Below, piece after piece: positions 36,344-45,671 of a stretch of DNA of 64,000 nucleotides (the stretch's first letter is position 1; every line of letters begins with the position of its first letter). Location of the stretch: NCBI GenBank assembly GCA_005791535.1, contig SXWH01000161.1, positions 51,461 through 115,460 of the forward strand, written 5' to 3'. A program made the position numbers and the translations under genes. The notes below the pieces were generated by a model. It was not told the origin of the DNA. It worked only from the letters and a program-made list of their open reading frames with translations, and made no database searches. Origin of the DNA: Verrucomicrobiaceae bacterium (GTDB lineage: Bacteria > Verrucomicrobiota > Verrucomicrobiia > Chthoniobacterales > Chthoniobacteraceae).

Positions 36344-36404
36344 CAAGAATTTCTGCCAACAATTGCCGCACGGCACCGTCTGTGCTAGGGCTTGAACGGT
36401 CCCG

Positions 36405-36830
36405 ATGACTCAACAATCCACGCTCAATCGCATACTCGTGATGCTCTGCCTGTTCGCAATTCCATGCGCGCAGCTTTTTGGCGTAAACAGAGTGTTTCTG
36501 TGCGATTGCAGCGGGGTTCCGGTGGCGATGCTTGAAGACCGGTGCTTCGGAGCAGACGGAGAGGATTGCCATCCCGATGGCCATGGACACGAGGACGGCG
36601 ACCATCACGATAACCCGGACGGGCATCCTTCCAACCATGCGGAGTTTCGCACGAGTGCGTTCACATTGAAGCCCATTGCGCTTCCCGCACCTGCAGTTCT
36701 GGATGCACTCCATATTGTTCTCCCACTCTCGTGTGCCGCCACGCCCTGCGAAAGCCGGTTGCTGCTGCCGACCTTCTGCGACCCGCCTCCGAATACGACT
36801 CAGGCGCGTCATTTCGTTCTATTGATTTGA
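36405..36830 (+). CDS. His-rich periplasmic protein heading a metal-efflux operon
   Basis: 141 residues. A hydrophobic front (ILVMLCLFAIPCAQLFG) could be a signal or anchor. Then CDCSGVPVAMLEDRCFGADGEDC and a His/Asp/Glu cluster (56-78, seven His) form a likely metal-binding loop; the remainder is hydrophobic (LKPIALPAPAVLDALHIVLPL). I do not know a named family. It lies 109 bp before a TolC-like gene and is oriented with the Cus/Czc operon, so it is probably a metal sink or chaperone for the efflux system (inference). Confidence 0.75.
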   Translation: MTQQSTLNRILVMLCLFAIPCAQLFGVNRVFLCDCSGVPVAMLEDRCFGADGEDCHPDGHGHEDGDHHDNPDGHPSNHAEFRTSAFTLKPIALPAPAVLDALHIVLPLSCAATPCESRLLLPTFCDPPPNTTQARHFVLLI

Positions 36831-36939
36831 GCCCGCCGCGGCTGCACTCGCAGTCGCCAACCTCACCTGTCCCGGCGCGCACTCGCGTGCCTGCGTCGGT
36901 CGCTTTGAACGACCGCCACTAAAAACACGGAATACTTTC

Positions 36940-38172
36940 ATGCTTTCACACAAACATCTCTTACTGATCATTGCGCTCGCCGCAGCCGCCCCTGAATCCC
37001 ACGCCGCCGTGATTTCGCTCAATGCGGAATCGGCCGCGGAATATGCGCTCGCGCACAACCCATCACTCGCAGCCGCCCGGATCCGAATCGAAGAAGCGCG
37101 CGGACGCGTCGACGCTGCGGGGCGGCGCTCCAACCCGGAATTAGAATTTGAACTCTCCCAAAACGTCCGCTCATCCGAACACGGCGTGAGCGTCGCATGG
37201 ATGCAGAAATTTCCGCGGACTGCTCGGCTCGCGATCGAAAAATCCGTCTCACGCGCCGAACTTGCCGCCGCAACCGCGGAGGTGGCCGATGCCGGAAGAC
37301 GGCTCGCAGGCGAGGCACGCGAAGCTTCGATTCGAATCATCGCGCTGGAAGAAGAGCGAAGGCTCTTGAAACAACACATCGATAACACAAAGGAACTCTC
37401 CACCTTCCTCGCCGGACGTGCGAAAGGCGGCGAGGCATCGGCGGTGGACGCCTCGCTCGTTGAATTGGAGGCGCGCCAACTAGCCACGGGAATGCTTCAG
37501 CTCAACGCAAAAATGTCTGCGCTGCTCGGCTCCATCCGTCCGTTTCTCGGAGTAGGTCCGGACGTTCAGTTGAAATTCGCCGGGCCTCTCGGGGCCCCAA
37601 AATCGGTTTCGGAACGCAGCGCAGACCTCGCGGGTCGCGGCGATATCCGGGCTGCGCGCGCCACCGCAGTAGCCGCGAAGCATCGCGTAGAACTCGCAAA
37701 AGCAAATCGCTGGGAGGATTTCAGCGCCAGCATTTCGGCATCACACGAGCGCACCGAGGATGCGCCCTCAGGGCTTGAGCGTGATACTACGGTCGGACTT
37801 CGATTCAGCCTGCCGCTCCCGATCTGGAACAAAAACGAAGGCAGCATTCGCGAAGCGACCGCGACCGCGCACCGCATGGAAAAGGAGGCGACCGCGGTGA
37901 TCGCGCTGGCACGAGCCGAAGCGGCGTCGGGACGAGATGCCATGGAAGCCAACGCGAAGATCCTGCGCGACATCGACGAACAACTCATGCCCCAAGCCAG
38001 GCAGATCGAGCAGCAACTCAAAGACGCGTTCGACGCCGGGCAGACTTCGCTTACCGAAGTCCTCCGGGCACGCGGGCGGCGATACGAAATCGAGAGCCGC
38101 CGTCTTGAAGCACTGCGCGACTGGCACATCGCCCGCGCACATTTTCTAACCGCCACCAGCACCCGACCATGA
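36940..38172 (+). CDS. Outer-membrane efflux protein, TolC/CusC/CzcC family
   Basis: 410 residues. Signal peptide (LLLIIALAAAAPESHAA), then two long helical halves typical of OEP: AAEYALAHNPSLAAARIRIEEARGRVDAAGRRSNPELEFELSQN, AGEAREASIRIIALEEERRLLKQHI, and RDTTVGLRFSLPLPIWNKNEGSIREATATAHRMEKEA, ending with IEQQLKDAFDAGQTSLTEVLRARGRRYEIE. This is the tripartite partner that spans the outer membrane. Its stop overlaps the adaptor start by 4 bp (ATGA), and the order outer-membrane channel, adaptor, RND pump equals that of cus/czc operons. Confidence 0.92.
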   Translation: MLSHKHLLLIIALAAAAPESHAAVISLNAESAAEYALAHNPSLAAARIRIEEARGRVDAAGRRSNPELEFELSQNVRSSEHGVSVAWMQKFPRTARLAIEKSVSRAELAAATAEVADAGRRLAGEAREASIRIIALEEERRLLKQHIDNTKELSTFLAGRAKGGEASAVDASLVELEARQLATGMLQLNAKMSALLGSIRPFLGVGPDVQLKFAGPLGAPKSVSERSADLAGRGDIRAARATAVAAKHRVELAKANRWEDFSASISASHERTEDAPSGLERDTTVGLRFSLPLPIWNKNEGSIREATATAHRMEKEATAVIALARAEAASGRDAMEANAKILRDIDEQLMPQARQIEQQLKDAFDAGQTSLTEVLRARGRRYEIESRRLEALRDWHIARAHFLTATSTRP

Positions 38173-39314
38173 AAGCCTCCCGTTTCCATACTTCGTTCTT
38201 CGTCTGCGTCGTCACGCTCTGTCTCTCGGCAGTGTTCGCCACAGCGGAGATCACACCGGAGGAGGCCGCGAACCTCGTGATTCTCGATGCAGTCGGGGAA
38301 AAAAACCTGCAAATAGAAACCATCGAAGCCGAGGAAACGGACTTTGAGGAAACAGCATTCGCACTCGGCCGAATTCAGGCTGCGCCCGCAGGACGCGCGA
38401 TCGTGAGCAGTCGCGTCCCCGGTCGCGTCGTTAGTGTCGAGGCGCACGTTGACACGCGCATTCGAATGTCTTCCGAAGCACTCGTCATCGAGAGCCGCCA
38501 GCCCGGCACGCCGCCGCCGCGCATCCGCATTCCGGCTCCAATCAACGGCATCGTGAGCAAGGTGAACGTCGTAGAGGGGCAACCCGTGGAGCCCACCGAT
38601 TCTCTGATTGAGATCCTCGATCTTTCGACCGTGCACGCTATTGCGGCCGTTCCGGAACATCTGGCCGCAAAACTCAAACCCGGCCTGAAAGCCCGTATCC
38701 GGGTCATCGCACTCGACAATCGCGAATTCACCGCCGAACTCGCACACATCGGTGCGGAGGTCGATTCGAAGAACGGCACCATCGAGGCTGCGTTCCACAT
38801 TCCGAATGAAGAATACGAGCTCCGCCCCGGGATGCGTGCGGAGTTTTCAATCATCACGTCGAAGCGGGAGAGCGTTCTCAGCGTCCCACGCTTGGCCCTG
38901 CAGGGAGATGCGGCAAATCGCGTCGTCTACCGGCGGCACTACGACACAGGGCTCAAGCATACCTTCGTGCGAATGGCCGTGCAGGTCGGAGCGGTGAATG
39001 ATCAATTCGCCGAAATCGTCTCCGGTCTGGCGCCGGGCGACGAAGTGGTCACCAAAGGCGCGTTTTCCCTCGGCTTCGCGGGCAAGGGAAACGTCTCGCT
39101 GAAGGACGCCCTCGACGCCGCGCACGGGCATCCGCACAATGAAGACGGCAGCGAGATGACGCCGGAGCAGCTCGCAGCGGCAAAAGCAGGAAAGGCTGGC
39201 GGAGGCGGACAGCGCGCGTTCACGCCGCTCGCAATGTTCTTCGCCGCAACGACGGCTGTCCTGCTCATTCTGCTGCTCGTTTCGGGACTGCAATCGCGGG
39301 GACGGAACGCCTGA
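38169..39314 (+). CDS. RND efflux periplasmic adaptor (CusB/CzcB family)
   Basis: 381 residues. Signal (TSFFVCVVTLCLSAVFATAE), then an adaptor with lipoyl and beta-barrel parts: IQAAPAGRAIVSSRVPGRVVSVEAHV, RIRIPAPINGIVSKVNVVEGQPVEPTDSLIEILD, GLKARIRVIALDNREFTAELAHIG, IPNEEYELRPGMRAEFSI, and a membrane-proximal IVSGLAPGDEVVTKGAFSLGF. It has a hydrophobic C-terminal segment (AMFFAATTAVLLILLLVSGL) after KAGGGG, an unusual tail for an adaptor that may anchor it. Heavy-metal adaptors of CusB/CzcB type are the closest match. The 4-bp overlap and 4-bp gap to the neighbours show tight coupling. Confidence 0.9.
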   Translation: MKASRFHTSFFVCVVTLCLSAVFATAEITPEEAANLVILDAVGEKNLQIETIEAEETDFEETAFALGRIQAAPAGRAIVSSRVPGRVVSVEAHVDTRIRMSSEALVIESRQPGTPPPRIRIPAPINGIVSKVNVVEGQPVEPTDSLIEILDLSTVHAIAAVPEHLAAKLKPGLKARIRVIALDNREFTAELAHIGAEVDSKNGTIEAAFHIPNEEYELRPGMRAEFSIITSKRESVLSVPRLALQGDAANRVVYRRHYDTGLKHTFVRMAVQVGAVNDQFAEIVSGLAPGDEVVTKGAFSLGFAGKGNVSLKDALDAAHGHPHNEDGSEMTPEQLAAAKAGKAGGGGQRAFTPLAMFFAATTAVLLILLLVSGLQSRGRNA

Positions 39315-39318
39315 CGCC

Positions 39319-42300
39319 ATGCTGAACCGACTCATTCATCTCTCGCTCAATCACCGCGCCATCGTTCTCGTGCTGGCGATCGCACTTTTCGTCGCCGGCG
39401 TTCAGACCACGCGCAACCTGCCCGTGGAGGTGCTGCCGGACATGACGAAACCGACGGTGACCATTCTCACGGAATGCCCGGGACTTGCGCCGGAAGAAGT
39501 TGAATTACTCGTGACGCGTCCCATTGAGTCCTCAGTTCAAGGCGTTGGCGGGCTGGACCGTCTGCGTTCGAACTCTGACGTGAGCCTCTCGCTGGTATTC
39601 GCGGAGTTTGCGTGGGGAACCGACATCTACCGCGCGCGACAGCTGGTTCAGGAACGGCTTCAGGCAGCCATGGGTAATCTTCCGGCGGGCGTCCGACCGG
39701 GCCTCACGCCGGTTTCCTCGCTGATGGGCGAAGTCCTGCTCGTCGGTTTGAGCAGCGATAAGATGCATCCGCGCGACCTTCGCACCACGGCCGACACCAT
39801 TATCGCACGGCGTTTGCAAAGTATTCCCGGTGTCGCCGAGGTGCTCGCAATAGGCGGTGGCGTGACGCAGATCCATGTCCTGCCGGACCCCGTCAAACTG
39901 CACGCGTTCGGTATCTCGCTCGCGGACCTCGCGACTGCTGTGGATAAAGCCGCTGGAAATACCACCGGCGGATACCTCACCACATCCGCGCAGGAGATCA
40001 TGGTTCGGAACCTTGGTATGACCACCGACCTCGCGGAACTCGGCGGCACCGTGATCAGGACAATCGACGAACGCCCCGTGACTATTGGCGACGTCGCCTC
40101 GGTGGAATTTGGCGTGCAGCCCATGCGCGGCGACGCAAGCGTCAACGGCCAACCCGGGGTGATTCTGAGCATCGATAAATCGCCCGGATTCGATACTCTG
40201 AAGCTGACTTCCGAAATCGAAGCCGCGCTAGCCGGCCTGCAGCCTTCGCTGCCCGCAGGCGTGAAAGTGGAGCTGCTTTTCCGGCAGGGCGACTTCATTG
40301 CGCACGCGATTGGCAACCTCAAGGAAGCCATCCGCGACGGTGCGATCATGGTGACGGTCGTCCTGTTTCTGTTCCTTCTCAATTTCCGAACAACGCTGAT
40401 CACGCTTACCGCGATGCCCCTTTCCTTCATCAGCACGATGCTCGTGTTCAAGTGGTTCGACGTATCAGTGAACTCCATGACTCTCGGCGGCCTTGCGGTG
40501 GCAATCGGAATGGTCGTCGATGACGCAATCGTGGATGTGGAGAATGTCTTCCGGCGCCTGCGCGAAAACGCCGCACTTCCCGTCCCGCGGCCCAAGCTGG
40601 ACGTCATCGCCGCCGCGTCCGGCGAAGTTCGCAACAGCATCCTGTATGCAACCGTCCTGATCATTCTCGTTTTCGTTCCGCTGTTGAGCCTCGAAGGGCT
40701 GGAAGGGCGACTTTTCACGCCCATCGCAATCGCCACCATCGTGAGCATGGCGGCGTCTTTCGTCGTCTCGCTGACAGTGATTCCGGTGCTCTGCTCACTG
40801 CTGCTTGGGAACCGCGACAAGGCGATCCTGCCGACCGCGGATGCTGCAGCGCCGCTTCATCTGCACGCCCACAAGGAAAGTGCAATTTCCCGCGGAATGA
40901 AGGCATTTGTCGAAAACACGTTTCTCCGCGCGGCGTTCCGCACGCCGATGCTCATACTCGGGCTGACCGGAATGCTGCTTGTCGGTGCGCTCATGCTTTA
41001 CCCGATGATGGGGCGCGAGTTTCTGCCGGTTTTCAACGAGGGCAGCGCCACCATTTCACTCGGAGGTCCGGCCGGCGCATCGCTTCAGCACAGCAATGAA
41101 GTAGGCGAAGTCGCAGTCCGAATTCTTCAGGGAATTCCGGAGGTGAAAAGCGTCGGACGCCGTGCAGGCCGCGCCGAACGCGACGACCACGTGATGCCGG
41201 TTTCCGTGAACGAATTTGACGTGGAATTCCACAAGGGCGGCAGGCCGCGGGCAGTCGTTTTCAAAGATATTCGCGATCAGCTTGGAACGATTCCCGGGAC
41301 ATTTGTGAACGTGGGCCAACCCATCGGCCACCGCCTCTCGCACATGCTCAGCGGCGTTTCAGCAAAGATCGCCGTTAAAGTTTTCGGCCCCGATCTCGAT
41401 ATGCTGCGCATCAAAGGGACGGAGATCGAAAAGCTCGCGAAAGCGATTCTGGGGATGACCGATGTTTACATCGAGAAGCAGGTGCCGATTCCGCAGCTCC
41501 GGATCGAGATCGACCGCGAACGCGCGCAAGCGTACGGACTGCAACCGGGCGGAGTTAACGAACAACTCGCGCTACTCATCGGCGGAAGCGTACTCGCAGA
41601 ACTCCGTGAGGGACAGCGCACGGTGGATCTGCTACTGCGACTGCCGCCAGAGTGGCGAGATTCTCCCGAACGCCTTCAAGAACTTCAGATTGAGACACCG
41701 GAGGGACCACGCGTCCCACTCGGGCGCATCGCAAGGATTGTCGAGAGCAAAGGACCAAACGTGATCAACCGGGAGAATACCCAGCGCCGCATCGTTGTGA
41801 GCGCGAATACAGCCGGACGCGATCTCGAATCAGTCGTCACGGACCTGCAGAATCAAGTGCGCAACAAAGTGCATCTCCCGCAGGGGTATTATGTCAGCTT
41901 CGAGGGCGAGTTCAAAGCGCAGCAGGCGGCCGCACGGCGAATCGGAATTTCTTCGGCGCTCGTCTTCTGCGTGATCGCGGTTCTTCTTTACGGCTACTTC
42001 CGAAGCGCGTCGCTCGCCGCCCAAGTGATGCTGAACATACCGCTCGCTCTCATGGGCGGACTCGCGCTGACCTGGCTGCTCGTCGGGAACATCTCGATCG
42101 CAACCCTCGTCGGATTCATCGCCGTCGCCGGCGTTGCGGCACGAAACGGGATTATGATGCTTTCCCACTACCTGCACCTGATGAAGCACGAAGGTGAGGG
42201 ATTCACCCGAGCGATGATTACTCGCGGAACTCTGGAACGTCTTGTTCCGGTCCTGATGACCGCGCTCTCCGCCGGCATCGCACTCGTTCCGCTGCTCCTG

Positions 42301-42471
42301 TCAGCCCACGAACCTGGCAAGGAAATTCTGCATCCCGTCGCAGTCGTCATCGTCGGCGGTCTCGTCAGCAGCACGCTGCTCGACCTCGCAGTAACGCCCG
42401 CCGTTTTCTGGCTGTTCGGTCGCAAAGCCGCCGAGCGAGCTCTCGCCGCCAACGCGCCCGCCGCCCAATGA
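39319..42471 (+). CDS. RND efflux permease, CusA/CzcA heavy-metal type
   Basis: 1050 residues, the usual length for this family. N-terminal TM1 and pore region: RAIVLVLAIALFVAGVQTTRNLPVEVLPDMTKPTVTILTECPGLAPEEVELLVTRPIE, typical of the HME-RND branch. The transmembrane proton-relay region reads GLAVAIGMVVDDAIVDVENVFRRL with acidic residues as in CusA/CzcA. The second half begins after a large loop near 500 (LLLGNRDKAILPTADAAAPL) and holds LPVFNEGSATISLGGPAG and GFIAVAGVAARNGIMMLSHYL. It drives proton-coupled export of metal cations; whether Cu/Ag or Co/Zn/Cd cannot be decided by eye. Its operon includes a His-rich and a Cys-rich small protein. Confidence 0.92.
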   Translation: MLNRLIHLSLNHRAIVLVLAIALFVAGVQTTRNLPVEVLPDMTKPTVTILTECPGLAPEEVELLVTRPIESSVQGVGGLDRLRSNSDVSLSLVFAEFAWGTDIYRARQLVQERLQAAMGNLPAGVRPGLTPVSSLMGEVLLVGLSSDKMHPRDLRTTADTIIARRLQSIPGVAEVLAIGGGVTQIHVLPDPVKLHAFGISLADLATAVDKAAGNTTGGYLTTSAQEIMVRNLGMTTDLAELGGTVIRTIDERPVTIGDVASVEFGVQPMRGDASVNGQPGVILSIDKSPGFDTLKLTSEIEAALAGLQPSLPAGVKVELLFRQGDFIAHAIGNLKEAIRDGAIMVTVVLFLFLLNFRTTLITLTAMPLSFISTMLVFKWFDVSVNSMTLGGLAVAIGMVVDDAIVDVENVFRRLRENAALPVPRPKLDVIAAASGEVRNSILYATVLIILVFVPLLSLEGLEGRLFTPIAIATIVSMAASFVVSLTVIPVLCSLLLGNRDKAILPTADAAAPLHLHAHKESAISRGMKAFVENTFLRAAFRTPMLILGLTGMLLVGALMLYPMMGREFLPVFNEGSATISLGGPAGASLQHSNEVGEVAVRILQGIPEVKSVGRRAGRAERDDHVMPVSVNEFDVEFHKGGRPRAVVFKDIRDQLGTIPGTFVNVGQPIGHRLSHMLSGVSAKIAVKVFGPDLDMLRIKGTEIEKLAKAILGMTDVYIEKQVPIPQLRIEIDRERAQAYGLQPGGVNEQLALLIGGSVLAELREGQRTVDLLLRLPPEWRDSPERLQELQIETPEGPRVPLGRIARIVESKGPNVINRENTQRRIVVSANTAGRDLESVVTDLQNQVRNKVHLPQGYYVSFEGEFKAQQAAARRIGISSALVFCVIAVLLYGYFRSASLAAQVMLNIPLALMGGLALTWLLVGNISIATLVGFIAVAGVAARNGIMMLSHYLHLMKHEGEGFTRAMITRGTLERLVPVLMTALSAGIALVPLLLSAHEPGKEILHPVAVVIVGGLVSSTLLDLAVTPAVFWLFGRKAAERALAANAPAAQ

Positions 42472-42583
42472 GAATCTTGATTCACAGACACATTGCCGGC
42501 CGATGCGCGAGTTCTCCGAATATCCGACAACGCGCCACGTCAAACACCCGATTTCCCTCCAAAACACACAAAACACAAAACAC

Positions 42584-43033
42584 ATGAAAAAACACATCAT
42601 CGCGCTGCTCTGCAGCCTCGCTATCACCATCACCGGATTCGCTCACAGCGGAGTTGAAAAAGGCCCGAACGGCGGCCGACTCCTTGAATTCAGCAAAGAC
42701 GAAACCCTGCACGGCGAGGTCACCGTGAAGGACGGGAAATTCGTCATCGAACTGCTCGACAAATCCCACAAAGCCGTAGCCCTCGGAGAGCAAACCCTTA
42801 CCGCAAGCGGCGGCCCAAGCGGAAAGGCCGCGAAACTCGCCGTGGAGAAAAAGGACGGGAAGTTCGTCATCCCAGTCGTCAAGGAAGGCGAATGGCTCAT
42901 CGTCCAGTTCAAGGCCGACAGCAAAGCCAAGTCGATCACCGCACGATTGCAGTATGACACCGGAGCGTGCGACGGCTGCAAGAAGCCCGAGTGGCTTTGC
43001 GAGTGCCCGCCCGCCAAGGACGCGAAGAAGTAG
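42584..43033 (+). CDS. Small periplasmic Cys-tailed protein of the metal-efflux operon
   Basis: 149 residues from ATG 42584. Signal peptide KKHIIALLCSLAITITGFAHS, then a beta-rich domain (GPNGGRLLEFSKDETLHGEVTVKDGKFVIELL, VEKKDGKFVIPVVKEGEWLIVQF) and a C-terminal CDGCKKPEWLCEC (Cys 129, 132, 139, 141), a likely metal or disulfide site. It sits 112 bp after the RND pump in the same direction. A longer frame from 42503 lacks a signal. The leader before the start is A/C-rich (42560-42583) with no Shine-Dalgarno. A soluble metal-handling partner of the efflux system is the probable role (inference). Confidence 0.8.
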   Translation: MKKHIIALLCSLAITITGFAHSGVEKGPNGGRLLEFSKDETLHGEVTVKDGKFVIELLDKSHKAVALGEQTLTASGGPSGKAAKLAVEKKDGKFVIPVVKEGEWLIVQFKADSKAKSITARLQYDTGACDGCKKPEWLCECPPAKDAKK

Positions 43034-43038
43034 CGAGC

Positions 43039-43054
43039 GCGGCTGACAAGCCGC
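43039..43054 (+). terminator. GC-rich hairpin after the efflux operon
   Basis: GCGGCT-gaca-AGCCGC, a perfect 6-bp stem 6 bases past the stop codon, with no T-run. Possible terminator of the operon. Confidence 0.35.
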
Positions 43055-43080
43055 CGCAATGCAGCTAGCGTCGGGCACTC

Positions 43081-43821
43081 ATGGCCCATCGCTGCCACGA
43101 TTACCGACATCTTTCCGCCCGCTGGCGCGCCGTCGCCCGCGAGTCCGGGTTTGCTTCGCGCACCTTGTGCGAGGCCTCGGGAATGAAGCTCTCCTATTTG
43201 AGATCACCCGCACTCGCGGACGATGGCGGGATCTATCTCTCGGCGGGAATTCACGGCGACGAACCGGGTGCTACCGAGGGACTGCTATCGTGGGCCACGA
43301 TGAATCGCCATCGGCTCGCGGCGCTGCCGCTGCTCATTTTTCCGTGCCTGAATCCGTGGGGACTGACTCAGAACCGGCGGACCGACGAGCATGGAATCGA
43401 TCTGAATCGCTGCTTTCACAACGATCGACATCCGACGGTGGCAGCCGTGCGGCGAATCGTCGGCAACCAACGCTTCGACGCTGCCTTGATGCTGCACGAG
43501 GACTATGATGGCGAGGGCGTCTATCTGTACGAACACAGACGGAGTGAGCAATGGGGCGATAGGATTCTCGACGCTGCTGCGACCGCAATTCCACGGGAGA
43601 CACGGCGGCGCATCGAAGGCCGTCGTGCGAACTCCGGCTTGCTGACTCCGCGATTTTCGCCGTCCGTGTTTGAAAAAATCGGCCACCCCGAGGCAATCTG
43701 GCTGCACTTGAACGGCTGCACCCGCAGCATCACGTTTGAGACACCAAGCGAGTTCGCTCTGGAGAAACGTATTGCAGCACACCGGGCAGCGATTGAGACA
43801 CTCGTCGGCCTCGCGTGCTAG
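43081..43821 (+). CDS. Zinc peptidase/deacylase, aspartoacylase (AstE/AspA)-M14 superfamily
   Basis: 246 residues. Zinc ligands are visible: IHGDEPGA (His and Glu), a substrate-binding DLNRCF with NR, MLHEDYDGEGVYLYE (third ligand His) and a C-terminal SITFETPSE that supplies the general-base Glu. Family members hydrolyse N-acyl amino acids (aspartoacylase, succinylglutamate desuccinylase) or peptides; substrate unknown. It precedes alanine racemase on the opposite strand with a 4-bp tail overlap. Confidence 0.85.
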   Translation: MAHRCHDYRHLSARWRAVARESGFASRTLCEASGMKLSYLRSPALADDGGIYLSAGIHGDEPGATEGLLSWATMNRHRLAALPLLIFPCLNPWGLTQNRRTDEHGIDLNRCFHNDRHPTVAAVRRIVGNQRFDAALMLHEDYDGEGVYLYEHRRSEQWGDRILDAAATAIPRETRRRIEGRRANSGLLTPRFSPSVFEKIGHPEAIWLHLNGCTRSITFETPSEFALEKRIAAHRAAIETLVGLAC

Positions 43822-44912
43822 ACCGCGATACGCGTCACCCGCTGACCGATTCCAGTGAGGATGTCCCAAGGAATCGTGCCGGCCTTTTCAGCAAGCTCTG
43901 TCGCGGGAATCTCGGGGCCAATCAACTCAGCGTCGTCGCCCGCCGCCACCGGACCAATGCCGGTGACGTCCACCATGATTTGATCCATCGTCACCCGGCC
44001 AATCACCGGACAACGCTTTCCGGCGATGACGACCTCCGCACCTTTTCCAGAAAGCTCGCGCGGATAACCGTCGGCGTATCCGACCGCCAGCGTCGCGACC
44101 GTGGTCCGACGGGATGTCACGAAGGTGCGCCCGTAGCTCACTCCCCTTCCCGCGTTCATCTCGCGCACAAGAACGACGCGCGTCTTCCACGAAAGCGCGG
44201 GCCGGAAATCCTGCTGAAAACCCGGCACCGGCGGGATTCCGTAAAGCGCGAGACCGCAGCGAACGATGTCGCCCGCATCCGCGGGAAATGCGAGCGTAGC
44301 TGCGCTGTTTTCGACATGCAGGCAAAGCTGCCGGCCGGCCAGCGAAGTGATTTCCGTCGCGAGCAAGCGGAAGTCGGCAAGCTGCTGCGCGGTAAGGGCG
44401 GCATCGCTGTCGGCACACGAAAGATGCGAGCAAACACCTTCAAGGCGCACATTCGGCGTAACGAGAAGCTCCCGGGCTGTGGAGAGCGCGTCGTCTTTCC
44501 AGACCCCCATTCGTCCCATTCCCGTGTCGATCGCGAGGTGAAGCGTTACTGCTCCGTGCGCAGCATAACCTGCCGCCTCTGCAGCACCCGAAACCGCCGG
44601 AATGAAGCCCTCACGCACGATAGCTTCGCGTTCGCACGGGAGCGCAGGTCCGAGAATGAAAACCGGACGCTCCGGACACACGGAACGAACCTCGCGGGCC
44701 TCCTTCAAATTCGCCACACCGAACATCGCCACCGACTCGCCAATCGCGCGGACGACATGCACCGTGCCATGTCCGTAACCGTTCGCCTTTACCACTGCCA
44801 TAAGCCCGGCCGACGTGCGGGCGAGAATCGCCGCGGCGTTGTGGCGGAGCGCATTCAGCTCCACCTCCACCCAGCATCGGAGCGTGTTTGCGGATTCGGT
44901 TGATTCGTTCAT
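43818..44912 (-). CDS. alr: Alanine racemase
   Basis: 364 residues, family-typical. PLP lysine in AVVKANGYGHG (Lys42), TIM-barrel segments LHLAIDTGMGRMGVWKDD and SHLSCADSD, RCGLALYGIPP, the catalytic tyrosine within RGVSYGRTF, and C-terminal AVGYADGYPRELSGKG with IGRVTMDQIMVDVTG. It interconverts L- and D-alanine for peptidoglycan. Convergent with the preceding gene (4-bp overlap), divergent from the 44970 gene; 57 bp separate the starts. Confidence 0.97.
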   Translation of the reverse strand: MNESTESANTLRCWVEVELNALRHNAAAILARTSAGLMAVVKANGYGHGTVHVVRAIGESVAMFGVANLKEAREVRSVCPERPVFILGPALPCEREAIVREGFIPAVSGAAEAAGYAAHGAVTLHLAIDTGMGRMGVWKDDALSTARELLVTPNVRLEGVCSHLSCADSDAALTAQQLADFRLLATEITSLAGRQLCLHVENSAATLAFPADAGDIVRCGLALYGIPPVPGFQQDFRPALSWKTRVVLVREMNAGRGVSYGRTFVTSRRTTVATLAVGYADGYPRELSGKGAEVVIAGKRCPVIGRVTMDQIMVDVTGIGPVAAGDDAELIGPEIPATELAEKAGTIPWDILTGIGQRVTRIAV

Positions 44913-44969
44913 GAGACTCGACAGAGCGGTCTTTTGAACACAGATTTGCCCCCGTTGCCAATCACTGCC

Positions 44970-45662
44970 ATGCGTAAGCTGCTCGTTATTCTTTTCATCT
45001 CCATCTCGCTGCCCTCATTCGCGCAGACCGCCCCAAAACCGCGAGTGATCGCCAAACCTGCGCAACCAACACCGACACCCGAGCCGAAGAAAACGCTGTT
45101 CGGGCGCGTGTTCGGAAAGCCGGAGCCAACGCCCGCACCGACACCGGCGCCGAAGCCGACGCCAAAACCAAGACCAAAGGCGGCGAAGCCCAAACCACCC
45201 GTCACAGAACCGGCACCGGCGCAACCGGCGACATCAGAAACTCCCGCCGAGAAACCCGCTTCTGACACGCCTCCGGCTCCGGAGGAAGCGCCGACGCAGC
45301 CGGAAGGAAACACACCACCGAAACCAGAGGCGGCCGCAGTAAAGCCGGAATCGACCCCACCGGCTGCGGAGCCACCAAAGATCGCAAAGGGCACAAAATC
45401 GAAGCCCGAGAAGCCTGCAAAACCGGACCTCAGCAGCCTCGATGAAGCAGGAAAGTATCAAGCGATCAAAGAACTGGCCGCGAAGGATCCTGCAATCATC
45501 GAACTCCGAAACAAGGCCGACTCCACCGTTGATGAAGGCGATGCGAAACGAGCCTCCCTCGCATACAATCGTGCGCTTTTCCAAAAGATTCGTGCTCTTG
45601 AGCCGAGTCTCGACGCATACGTCGACCGGTTGGAGCAGGCCGTCCTCAAGCGTCTGAAATAG
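44970..45662 (+). CDS. Secreted proline-rich protein
   Basis: 230 residues from ATG 44970. Signal peptide MRKLLVILFISISLPSFAQ. Residues about 20-150 are Pro/Lys/Ala/Glu-rich with TPEPK/TPAPKPTPKPRPK-type repeats, a likely extended spacer reaching through the envelope. The C-terminal 75 residues are helical (DEAGKYQAIKELAAKDPAIIELRNKAD, ASLAYNRALFQKIRALEPSL) and TPR-like. A frame from 44934 adds 12 residues ahead of the signal and is rejected. The HemW-like gene begins 9 bp after the stop. No family name can be given. Confidence 0.75.
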   Translation: MRKLLVILFISISLPSFAQTAPKPRVIAKPAQPTPTPEPKKTLFGRVFGKPEPTPAPTPAPKPTPKPRPKAAKPKPPVTEPAPAQPATSETPAEKPASDTPPAPEEAPTQPEGNTPPKPEAAAVKPESTPPAAEPPKIAKGTKSKPEKPAKPDLSSLDEAGKYQAIKELAAKDPAIIELRNKADSTVDEGDAKRASLAYNRALFQKIRALEPSLDAYVDRLEQAVLKRLK

Positions 45663-45671
45663 CGAACGGCG

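Noticed and set aside
36344..36404. CusR-type box before the metal-efflux operon
   Set aside because: No TGACAA/TTGTCA-type dyad was found in this 61-bp gap or in 36831-36939.
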